From: Bacteroidota bacterium
GTDB taxonomy: Bacteria > Bacteroidota > Bacteroidia > Chitinophagales > Chitinophagaceae
Assembly: GCA_023426425.1 (NCBI GenBank)
Contig: JAFAAT010000242.1
Span: 1-7,915 of the forward strand
Length of the DNA stretch: 7,915 nucleotides
Reading direction: 5' to 3'
The notes under the pieces are model-generated. The model saw only the letters and a program-made list of their open reading frames with translations. It was not told the DNA's origin and did not search any database. Positions 1-5,705 of the stretch are shown piece by piece (position 1 is the first letter of the stretch; each line of letters begins with the position of its first letter). The position numbers and the translations under genes were made by a program.

Positions 1-3000
1 GAGACGTTGATGGTATAGCTTCCTTTGGCTAGTGTAGCTGTAGGTTCGGTAAGTGTATTCACGCCATCCACTAGTTTGTGGGTGAGCTGCGAGATTACCC
101 GGCCTGTAACATCGGTGATATTGATAGTTGCTGTTGCTTCCACATTACTGATGATTTTGACATGGAGCTGGTCTTTGACCGGGTTAGGGAAAAGGCTGAT
201 AGAACCGGTGATAGCTTTGGTTGCGGACACTACATTGCTGTAGCTTGTGCTACCGCCTTTGTCTGTCATTTGTACACGATAGAAAGTCTCGCCGTCTGCA
301 GCCGCGTTGTCGTAGGCTGAGAACCGCAGGCTGTTGTCAGGATTGCGGGTTTCGAAGCTGGTGAAGTCTTTGCCGTTTGCGCTCTTCTGAACGGTGAAAT
401 GACTTACTTTAGAAACATCTGCCACTTCCCAATTTACGATATTTCTGCTGCCTTGATTGCTTGCACTGATTGAAGTGATTTCGGCAATAGGAAGAGGTGT
501 GCCTACACCTACACCAGCTGCAAAAGTTCCTCCGCTAAAGCTGGTCAGGCCATTAAACTGCGCAAATGGAAGTCCGTTAATGCGTTCATTCGTAGCATTG
601 GCATTTGTGAGTGCCACAGCATTGAGCACACCGATGGCATCCATGTGGGAGGCGGAATTAGCGTAAGTAGTTGTAGTGGTCTTAAACCAGGTAGGAGCTT
701 CTGCAGTGCCACCGTTGGTAGAGATGAAATTGTCCACTGCAGTCATCACCTGCTCAATTTCTGTGGAGTCGTAGAAGAAGCGAAGATCTACTGGTCCTGT
801 GAGTGAAGTGGCACCCAGGTCGACGTTCCAGTATCTTCTCATTGTGTAAGTTGCCTGCTGAGTTGGTGCGTCTTCCACTCCGAAATGCGTAGCGTCGACG
901 TTAATGGTCGGGATTGCTGCTGCTTTGGCTGCAACGTTTGCACCCACAGATGTGGGATCCCAATTGATAGCAATCAAATACTCGTCATTGAAAAGCGGAT
1001 TAGCGTAGTAAGTCCAGCCATTGTCGTCGCAGACAGGCTGAAGATTAATGTTGTTGGAAAGGCCGGTTGCCAGCTCTACATTCTGCAGTGCTTCGCTGCC
1101 GATCATAATATCATCCAGTCCAATAACGTTTCCAAATTTGCCAACGGCGTCGAAGGCAATCCTCACGGTCTGTCCTGCGTAGGCGTTTAAATCTATTACT
1201 TCTTTACGCCAGCCTGGGGATGTAAATAGCACATCGTATCGGGCGTAACCGCCAACCCTTGTCCAGGTGGCACCACCGTCGGTGCTGATGCTGACATAGA
1301 GGCTGTCCTGATTGGCTGCGAAGCTGTTGTCATGACTCATCCAGAAGCCAAGTTTCGTTTGATTGCAGGAAGCGGTACCTCCTGAAGAAGAAATTGTAAA
1401 GCAGTCGCTGGAAATCCTGGAAGCAGTGCCGGTTGTGAAGTTATAAGCATCGAAAAGCACGAAATTCTGTCCGGAGTGTGGGCGTAGTGAATCTGCGAGA
1501 TTAGGATTTTTCATTGCTCCCGTTTGCAGCGTCCAGTTACCCGTGCCGGAGACCTGTGAGACATTACCGACGGTGAAAGTGGCATTTTCATAGGACTCAA
1601 TGGACGGGAATGAAGCTACAGAATTAAGTACGGTATGAGTTGTTCTCAAAGTATCATTCAGTTGTTCCTGATCGCCGATGAAAGTCACCCAGGCAGTATC
1701 GAAGTCGGCGCCGGTGACATTCAGCGGGAGGCCGGAGAAGACAATTGTATCGCTGTTGCCTGTTGAGATCGGATTGCTATTGGTAAGGGTAGCAGAGTAG
1801 GTGTTTGCACCGCCGATTTTAAGCGTAACTGAAGCATCGCCTACACCGATTGTGTTAGCGCCGACGTTAGATACGACTGCGCGGATTTCCTGTGGTGTGT
1901 TGGAGCATGTTGAATTTCCACCGTTGTTGAGAATAAGTGCGCTAAGACTCGCATCGTTGGAGAGAATCAGTTTTGGCTCGATCATAAACCTGAATGGGCT
2001 CCCCGGCGCGAAATCCGTCCAGTTGGTAGCACCGGTTGGTGAGGCGTAGTAGAAAGTAGCCGGGCGGATCGGAGATTCTGACTGATAGGAAAAGCTTACG
2101 TTGGCAGTACCAACCTGGCGCACACCGACGAAGAAATCACCAGGACTAAGTCCGGCAGCTGGTACAACCGGCATTACGTATACGCCACTTGTACTTGTTT
2201 GTTGGGGAGATTCCCAAATCAGAGTTCCCGGCGTGCCACCCGTTCCTGAAGCGTCCCAAATACCGATTTTAAAGGGTTGACCACCGGTTGAGAAATTGAC
2301 TGAAATCTGGGTAAGGAAGGTGAAAGCATTCGTATTGAATCTTGCGACGAAATCACCTGTGGCTCCGTTGAAACCTACGCCACCTGCCGGTGTGGGACTA
2401 TATGCATAGGACCAGGTGTTGTCGTTTGCAAGCTGGGAAAGCGAGTTTGAGTTGTTAGATAGATTATCATCGGCAGGTACGCTGACAGTTATATTGTTAG
2501 TTCCGGTGTTATTGAAAAGTGCAGGAGGGAATGTTACTATCGTGGAAGCACCGGGTGCCAGAGAAGGGATAATTTCCGTTGCAGTGAAGGAATTTGCACC
2601 TGTGATATCAAGGGTAACAGCCAGGTTTGTCTGAACGCCGTAGCCCTCATTTTTCACATTGGCAGTGATTGTTTGCAAGCTCGCATTTGGAAGAGGCAAT
2701 TTGCCAAGGGTGTAGATATTTAAAACACCAGCATCATTGGGGTAAGAGTGTTTTAGTCTGATTGCATTTCGGAAAGCAGATGGGGCAAGTACAGTACTGG
2801 CAGATAGCGGTGTTGTATTGTTGTAGCGACGGGTGGTGTTGAGGGTGCCGTTTGTACTATTTCCGTTTGCTGTGGTAAAAGTGATCCCGTGGCTTGTAGC
2901 GTCTGCCCGTTCGACGAGTACCTGGAGATTAGTTCCCGGCGTGCGCACATAAGGCGTAGTGAGTGCTATCTCTTTGAAGCCAGTACCCGTGAAAGTGACT

Positions 3001-3356
3001 GTGCCGGAGAATACCAGGGTGTATCCGGTGGTTGAGTAAGTACCTGAGGTGAAAGTTGTGGTGGTCAGGGGTACATCCTTCATCCAGATTGATACGTTGC
3101 TGAAGGTTGGTCCTGAACCAAAAGTAGCCACGCTGAAGCCGATAGTGTCAATGGCCGTAGCAGGAGTTGTGAAATTACCGGCGCCTATTTCAGCTTCGGT
3201 ATAAATTGACTCGTTGGCAGCATAGAGGGAGCTGCCAAAGACTGCGTTACCGCTGCTGCCGGGGCTGCCCGTGATGTCGACGATTTGTGCCTCAGCTGTG
3301 CTGAGCGAGAGGATTGCGAAGAGGAAGCAGGAGGCTTTTAGTAGTAGTTTTCTCAT
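1..3356 (-). CDS. Large secreted multidomain protein with T9SS type-A sorting domain (partial, 3' end outside window)
   Basis: The reading frame is open without a stop from ATG at 3356-3354 to the left edge (1118 codons plus 2 bases). Residues 1-23 form a signal peptide (MRKLLLK, hydrophobic core, cleavage after AEA). Approximate modules that follow: 24-205, a Thr/Ser/Gly-rich beta module; 206-303, a CARDB-like Ig fold (NDAGVLNIYTLGKLPLP...DDNLSNNS pattern); 304-465, a second beta module; 466-570, another CARDB-like fold; 580-750, a MAM/'choice-of-anchor' type sandwich (SIESYENATF...VSISTDGGATWTRV...IGLDDIMIG); 750-955, an unassigned beta-rich part; 960-1045, an Fn3-like fold (VNWEVADVSKVSHFTVQKS...FYRVQM). 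From 1053, LFPNP, ITDVTGRVI and LAKGSYTINV are the hallmarks of a T9SS type-A C-terminal sorting domain. Such proteins cross the outer membrane through T9SS, lose the C-terminal domain and are anchored to the surface or released. No catalytic motif is seen, so adhesion or scaffolding is an inference. Only roughly the last 10-20 residues should be missing. The start is preceded by an A/T-rich leader with no Shine-Dalgarno, as is usual in Bacteroidota. Confidence 0.93.
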   Translation of the reverse strand, partial: MRKLLLKASCFLFAILSLSTAEAQIVDITGSPGSSGNAVFGSSLYAANESIYTEAEIGAGNFTTPATAIDTIGFSVATFGSGPTFSNVSIWMKDVPLTTTTFTSGTYSTTGYTLVFSGTVTFTGTGFKEIALTTPYVRTPGTNLQVLVERADATSHGITFTTANGNSTNGTLNTTRRYNNTTPLSASTVLAPSAFRNAIRLKHSYPNDAGVLNIYTLGKLPLPNASLQTITANVKNEGYGVQTNLAVTLDITGANSFTATEIIPSLAPGASTIVTFPPALFNNTGTNNITVSVPADDNLSNNSNSLSQLANDNTWSYAYSPTPAGGVGFNGATGDFVARFNTNAFTFLTQISVNFSTGGQPFKIGIWDASGTGGTPGTLIWESPQQTSTSGVYVMPVVPAAGLSPGDFFVGVRQVGTANVSFSYQSESPIRPATFYYASPTGATNWTDFAPGSPFRFMIEPKLILSNDASLSALILNNGGNSTCSNTPQEIRAVVSNVGANTIGVGDASVTLKIGGANTYSATLTNSNPISTGNSDTIVFSGLPLNVTGADFDTAWVTFIGDQEQLNDTLRTTHTVLNSVASFPSIESYENATFTVGNVSQVSGTGNWTLQTGAMKNPNLADSLRPHSGQNFVLFDAYNFTTGTASRISSDCFTISSSGGTASCNQTKLGFWMSHDNSFAANQDSLYVSISTDGGATWTRVGGYARYDVLFTSPGWRKEVIDLNAYAGQTVRIAFDAVGKFGNVIGLDDIMIGSEALQNVELATGLSNNINLQPVCDDNGWTYYANPLFNDEYLIAINWDPTSVGANVAAKAAAIPTINVDATHFGVEDAPTQQATYTMRRYWNVDLGATSLTGPVDLRFFYDSTEIEQVMTAVDNFISTNGGTAEAPTWFKTTTTTYANSASHMDAIGVLNAVALTNANATNERINGLPFAQFNGLTSFSGGTFAAGVGVGTPLPIAEITSISASNQGSRNIVNWEVADVSKVSHFTVQKSANGKDFTSFETRNPDNSLRFSAYDNAAADGETFYRVQMTDKGGSTSYSNVVSATKAITGSISLFPNPVKDQLHVKIISNVEATATINITDVTGRVISQLTHKLVDGVNTLTEPTATLAKGSYTINV

Positions 3357-3488
3357 AAAGGATGGTTTATTTATTAGAAAAGTAATATCCGTTTTGTTCA
3401 AATCCTAGTAAAAAGGATAAAAATGTCATTAAACTGTAAAGACAGTAATGGATGAGCTGCGGTTGGCAGATTTGATAAATTCTGCTAA
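3357..3488. other. Intergenic spacer between mqnB and the T9SS protein gene
   Basis: This A/T-rich gap lies between two genes on the minus strand. It holds a weak hairpin after mqnB (3433-3446) and an ATCCT/AGGAT inverted repeat around 3403-3419. I find no clean TTG-N19-TAnnTTTG promoter for the secreted protein. The nearest candidates are TACTTTTC with TTTG only 14 nt upstream, or TAGGATTTG with one extra base. Transcription from mqnB or a non-canonical (alternative sigma) promoter are both possible. Confidence 0.5.
3433..3446 (-). terminator. Weak hairpin downstream of mqnB, possible terminator
   Basis: On the minus strand ACTGT and ACAGT form a 5-bp stem around a CTTT loop, followed by TTTAAT and, a little later, a T5 run. 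The stem is short and A/T-rich and the U-tract is interrupted, so it would at best be a leaky terminator of mqnB. Confidence 0.25.
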
Positions 3489-4166
3489 TTAGTTGATATG
3501 AAGGAGGTAAGACGACAGCCAGTTGTTGAGGGAGGAGATTGCTTCCGGAATCTTCCAGCGAGAGCGGTCGCGGGCTTCGACGTAGTTGGAGATGCTGCGG
3601 ACCTGGGCGAAGGGGATGTTTTGGAGGAGGCAGACGTAGTGGAGGGCGGCACCTTCCATAGATTCGAGCTGGCAACCATACTTGCGCCATCGACGTTCGG
3701 CCTGGAAGGAAGTGCCTGCGGTCATGTTTACGGTTAGGGCGGAGACCTGGGGAAGGCTGATGCCGAGGGAGGAGGGGCCGTGAGGATTGGGTAAAGTTTT
3801 TGAACGAAAAGGAGCTTCGTCAGGCGGGGTGAGGCCCAGGTCGAAGATGTCCAGAAAATTGTACTGGTCTTCTGCGCCGGTGTCACCAAGTGTTTCAGTG
3901 GAGATGAAGGCGAGGGAGGCTAATTCGAGGGAGCGGTCGTAGCTGCCGGCGATGCCTGCCTGGAGTACGAGGTCGAAGGAATGATTGACGAGCTTTTTTG
4001 TAAGGTGGTAGGTGGTGGGTAGCAGTCCGACGCCTGAGATGAGGATCTGGAGGTGGTGTGTGCCATTACTGAGCCAGCCATCCGGTTGCTGATGCCATTG
4101 TTGCTGAAGCAGATCTGCCAGAGGTGCTATTTCTGCGGGAGTGGCGGCGACGAGCAGGATATTCAT
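3489..4166 (-). CDS. mqnB: Futalosine hydrolase (menaquinone biosynthesis, futalosine pathway)
   Basis: This 225-aa protein of the nucleoside phosphorylase/MTAN fold is predicted to cleave futalosine to hypoxanthine and dehypoxanthine futalosine in the alternative menaquinone route, in the cytoplasm. Visible family signatures are the N-terminal strand MNILLVAATPAEI (the Glu acts as general acid/base in MTAN-like enzymes), ISGVG at 43-47, QAGIAGSY at 69-76, MTAGTSF at 148-154, ESMEGAA at 168-174 (ribose-binding Glu171) and RSISNYVEARDR at 190-201. The SISN segment has Asn194 where MTAN-type adenine nucleosidases carry the catalytic Asp of 'ISD', which fits a hypoxanthine rather than adenine base. 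Length is normal for the family. The ATG at 4166 lies 66 bp from the divergent PTPS/queD gene. The downstream gene on the same strand is an unrelated surface protein 132 bp away. Other mqn genes are not in the window, which is common because mqn genes are often scattered. Confidence 0.9.
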   Translation of the reverse strand: MNILLVAATPAEIAPLADLLQQQWHQQPDGWLSNGTHHLQILISGVGLLPTTYHLTKKLVNHSFDLVLQAGIAGSYDRSLELASLAFISTETLGDTGAEDQYNFLDIFDLGLTPPDEAPFRSKTLPNPHGPSSLGISLPQVSALTVNMTAGTSFQAERRWRKYGCQLESMEGAALHYVCLLQNIPFAQVRSISNYVEARDRSRWKIPEAISSLNNWLSSYLLHIN

Positions 4167-4183
4167 AGACAGAATGGAACATT

Positions 4184-4215
4184 TTTGACAAAACCATTAT
4201 GCGGAGGTAATTTTG
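4184..4215 (+). promoter_or_regulatory. Promoter of the PTPS/queD-folE unit (Bacteroidota -33/-7 type)
   Basis: TTTG at 4184-4187 is followed by a 20-nt spacer and TAATTTTG at 4208-4215, a perfect match to TAnnTTTG. The predicted transcription start is near 4221, leaving a leader of only about 12 nt before the ATG at 4233. No Shine-Dalgarno is seen. The element fits the phylum consensus well and lies directly upstream of the gene. Confidence 0.75.
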
Positions 4216-4218
4216 CAA
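4189..4218 (-). promoter_or_regulatory. Candidate mqnB promoter (Bacteroidota -33/-7 type)
   Basis: Read on the minus strand, TTG (4218-4216) is followed after 19 nt by TGGTTTTG (4196-4189). This matches the Bacteroidota -7 consensus TAnnTTTG except for G instead of A at position 2. It would start transcription about 15-20 nt before the mqnB ATG. It is interlocked with the opposing promoter. Confidence 0.5.
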
Positions 4219-4232
4219 GATAACTGAATAAA

Positions 4233-4643
4233 ATGGTTTACCTGACACGTGTCGAGCATTTTAATGCCGCACACCGTTTATATAATGAGCACTGGTCTGA
4301 TGAGCAGAATGTAGAAGTGTTTGGAAAGTGTGCCAATGCTAACTGGCATGGACATAATTATGAGATCCATGTAACGATTAAGGGGGAGCCTCATCCTGAT
4401 ACTGGTTTTATCTTCAATGCGAAGACATTGGGAGATCTGATAAAGGATGTGATCATCGAGAAGGTGGATCACCGGAATCTGAATGTGGATGTGGATTTCA
4501 TGAAGGGAAAGTTTACGAGTGCTGAAAACTTTGCTATTGGCATCTGGGACGAACTGACCCCCCATATAGAGCGCAATGGTGCGAAGCTGCACGCAATCAA
4601 GCTCTATGAGACGCCGAGGATTTATGTGGAGTATTTTGGCTGA
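4233..4643 (+). CDS. queD: 6-pyruvoyl/6-carboxy-tetrahydropterin synthase family protein (PTPS/QueD)
   Basis: This 136-aa protein is of the T-fold PTPS/QueD family and uses 7,8-dihydroneopterin triphosphate, the FolE product. The zinc ligands are visible as His14 (FNAAHRL), His39 and His41 (WHGHNY). The catalytic Cys33 sits in FGKCANANWHGHNY. Asp79-His80 of VDHRNLN and Glu126 of LYET complete the usual active site. QueD would release acetaldehyde to give 6-carboxytetrahydropterin for queuosine, whereas PTPS would give 6-pyruvoyltetrahydropterin for tetrahydrobiopterin. The FGKCxNxNxHGHNY block, spacing and LYET ending resemble animal PTPS more than E. coli QueD, so the family is certain but the product is not. 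It is followed after 24 bp by folE on the same strand, almost surely one transcript. The symbol queD follows common bacterial annotation for this family and is not proof of queuosine function. Confidence 0.88.
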   Translation: MVYLTRVEHFNAAHRLYNEHWSDEQNVEVFGKCANANWHGHNYEIHVTIKGEPHPDTGFIFNAKTLGDLIKDVIIEKVDHRNLNVDVDFMKGKFTSAENFAIGIWDELTPHIERNGAKLHAIKLYETPRIYVEYFG

Positions 4644-4667
4644 TGCATATCTTTTTAATAAGAACAA

Positions 4668-5264
4668 ATGGGCTATACCAAGACTGAGAGTTACGATGAG
4701 GGGCTGATTGAGAAACTTTCTGCGAATTATCGCTCTGTTATTTCGTTAGTGGGGGAAGATCCGGAGCGTGAGGGGTTGTTGAAGACACCTGAGCGTGTGG
4801 CCAAGGCGATGATGTATATGACGCAGGGATATGAGATGGACGCAAAGGAAATACTGAACTCAGCGAAGTTTAAGGAGGCATATAGTGAGATGGTGATTGT
4901 GAAGGATATTGAGTTGTATTCGATGTGTGAGCATCATATGCTGCCGTTTTTCGGAAAGGCGCATATTGCGTATATACCCGATGGGTATATTACCGGGCTG
5001 AGTAAGATTGCGAGGGTGGTGGATTGTTATTCGAGGCGGTTGCAGGTGCAGGAGCGGATGACGCACCAGATACTGGATGCTATCCAGGAGACGCTGAATC
5101 CTTTGGGTGTGGCTGTGGTGATTGAGGCGAAGCATTTGTGTATGATGATGAGGGGTGTTTCGAAGCAGAATAGTGTAACGACTACATCGGCGTTCAGTGG
5201 ACAATTTGAGGCCAATGAGACCAGGTCGGAGTTTCTGAGGTTGATTACTGCGGAACTTTATTAG
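4668..5264 (+). CDS. folE: GTP cyclohydrolase I
   Basis: This 198-aa cytoplasmic enzyme converts GTP to 7,8-dihydroneopterin triphosphate plus formate, the entry step to folate, biopterin and queuosine. The family hallmarks are all present: LLKTPERVAKAM at 37-48, IELYSMCEHHMLPFFGKAHI at 81-100, YIPDGYITGLSKIARVVDCY at 102-121, RLQVQERMT at 124-132, and HLCMMMRGV at 156-164 followed by TTTSAFSG. Zinc ligands by homology are Cys87, His90 and Cys158; His89 and His156 match the catalytic histidines (E. coli His112 and His179). Length is normal and no key residue is missing. The ATG at 4668 gives the expected N-terminal helix (EGLIEKLSANYRSVISLVGEDPEREGLL). It sits 24 bp behind the PTPS/queD gene that uses its product. 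No terminator follows: the tRNA promoter starts 6 bp after the stop, so the mRNA probably runs on to the terminator at 5415-5444. Confidence 0.97.
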   Translation: MGYTKTESYDEGLIEKLSANYRSVISLVGEDPEREGLLKTPERVAKAMMYMTQGYEMDAKEILNSAKFKEAYSEMVIVKDIELYSMCEHHMLPFFGKAHIAYIPDGYITGLSKIARVVDCYSRRLQVQERMTHQILDAIQETLNPLGVAVVIEAKHLCMMMRGVSKQNSVTTTSAFSGQFEANETRSEFLRLITAELY

Positions 5265-5269
5265 TGTAG

Positions 5270-5299
5270 TTGGAGAGAAGCGGATTAGTGCTATCTTTG
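5270..5299 (+). promoter_or_regulatory. Promoter of tRNA-Pro
   Basis: TTG at 5270-5272, a 19-nt spacer, and TATCTTTG at 5292-5299 form a perfect Bacteroidota TTG-N19-TAnnTTTG promoter. The predicted start is near 5305, about 28 nt before the mature tRNA. The -33 element starts 6 bp after the folE stop codon. Confidence 0.8.
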
Positions 5300-5303
5300 C
5301 GGG

Positions 5304-5320
5304 CTCCATCCCCAGTGGAG
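5304..5320 (+). other. Leader hairpin of the pre-tRNA
   Basis: CTCCA (5304-5308) and TGGAG (5316-5320) form a 5-bp stem around a 7-nt loop TCCCCAG (5309-5315). It lies between the predicted transcription start and the mature 5' end of the tRNA, so it would be removed by RNase P if transcribed. The loop sequence CCCCA is complementary to the anticodon loop of the same tRNA. Confidence 0.5.
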
Positions 5321-5332
5321 TGAGTATAGATT

Positions 5333-5406
5333 CGGGACGTAGCGCAGCCCGGTAGCGCATCAGCATGGGGTGCTGGGGGTCGCTGGTTCGAATCCAGTCG
5401 TCCCGA
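5333..5406 (+). tRNA. tRNA-Pro (anticodon GGG)
   Basis: A full cloverleaf can be drawn. The acceptor CGGGACG (5333-5339) pairs with CGTCCCG (5399-5405). D stem GCGC (5342-5345) pairs with GCGC (5355-5358). Anticodon stem TCAGC pairs with GCTGG with one G-U, enclosing loop ATGGGGT with anticodon GGG at 5367-5369. The variable loop has 5 nt. T stem GCTGG pairs with CCAGT around loop TTCGAAT. The discriminator is A5406. The CCA tail is not encoded (ACCGA follows), so it must be added after transcription. It reads CCC and CCU proline codons. Confidence 0.98.
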
Positions 5407-5414
5407 CCGAAATG

Positions 5415-5444
5415 AAAGCCTTCGCGATAGCGGAGGTTTTTTTT
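5415..5444 (+). terminator. Rho-independent terminator after tRNA-Pro
   Basis: CCTTCGC (5419-5425) pairs with GCGGAGG (5430-5436) around a GATA loop, a 7-bp G/C-rich stem with one G-U. It is followed directly by eight T residues (5437-5444). The A-run before the stem can extend pairing with the T-run. It starts 9 nt after the tRNA and also ends any folE read-through. Confidence 0.92.
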
Positions 5445-5448
5445 ATTT

Positions 5449-5469
5449 GGGGGAGGGAGGGACGGGGGG
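5449..5469 (+). other. Potential G-quadruplex (four G-runs with 1-2 nt loops)
   Basis: Runs of G5 (5449-5453), G3 (5455-5457), G3 (5459-5461) and G6 (5464-5469) are separated by A, A and AC. This satisfies the usual G3+N1-7 rule with very short loops, the most stable class. It lies 4 nt beyond the terminator T-run on the coding strand of folE-tRNA. Function unknown. Confidence 0.6.
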
Positions 5470-5551
5470 ACGATAGTTGTTTTTTTGTGTTTTCGTGTTT
5501 TTGTCTAGCTGATCTACGCGAGTGTTTTTATTTTTTAGGGACGGTGGGACG
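5458..5551 (+). repeat. 15-nt direct repeat, two copies (5458-5472 and 5537-5551)
   Basis: The copies are AGGGACGGGGGGACG and AGGGACGGTGGGACG, identical at 14 of 15 positions and 79 bp apart. Each is preceded by a T-rich run (5437-5448 and 5525-5536), so the similar block is somewhat longer than 15 nt. Inside each copy GGGACG itself occurs twice. Confidence 0.7.
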
Positions 5552-5575
5552 TTCCGCGAGTGCCCGGCGCGAGTG
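5517..5575 (+). repeat. Three copies of CGCGAGTG
   Basis: Exact 8-mers lie at 5517-5524, 5555-5562 and 5568-5575. The second and third are only 13 bp apart and are separated by CCCGG. They alternate with the GGGACG repeat. Three perfect copies of an 8-mer within 59 bp is unlikely by chance. Confidence 0.65.
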
Positions 5576-5581
5576 GTAGTT

Positions 5582-5619
5582 ACACAGAGCACTCAGAGGA
5601 GACACGGAGGTTCGCAGAG
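5582..5619 (+). repeat. Degenerate tandem ACACAGAG-type units
   Basis: Four related units occur at 9-11 bp steps: ACACAGAG (5582-5589), ACTCAGAG (5591-5598), ACACGGAG (5602-5609) and CGCAGAG (5613-5619). The spacing is close to one DNA turn. It follows directly on the CGCGAGTG block. Confidence 0.55.
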
Positions 5620-5668
5620 TTTCCCGGGCCATACTTATGCATCAGGTCGGACATGGAGCGGGTGGGGC

Positions 5669-5705
5669 TTTGCCGGACGAATAAATTTTCTGTATATTGA
5701 TTTTG
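5669..5705 (+). promoter_or_regulatory. Weak candidate promoter for the lipoprotein gene
   Basis: TTTG at 5669-5672 is followed after 20 nt by TATATTGA (5693-5700), two mismatches to TAnnTTTG. A better -7 match, TGATTTTG (5698-5705), has the spacing stretched to 25 nt. Either would place the start close to the TTG start codon. Low confidence. Confidence 0.3.

Noticed and set aside
1801..2634. Several plus-strand open frames inside the left region
   Set aside because: They are antisense to the continuous 1118-codon minus-strand frame, which carries a signal peptide and sorting domain.
4278..4667. Open frame of 129 codons on the minus strand
   Set aside because: It lies opposite the well-supported PTPS/queD gene, has no family motif and an unlikely composition; it is an antisense shadow.
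4860..5366. Open frame of 168 codons on the minus strand
   Set aside because: It is antisense to folE and runs into the tRNA and its promoter; the peptide is rich in His, Arg and Pro with no recognisable motif.
5333..5620. Integrated element or att site at the tRNA-Pro 3' end
   Set aside because: No duplicated tRNA 3' end, integrase or element boundary is visible; only the GGGACG hexamer is shared, which is too short to claim an attachment site.
5449..5620. CRISPR array
   Set aside because: The repeats are short (8-15 nt), irregularly spaced and have no uniform spacers or cas gene nearby.
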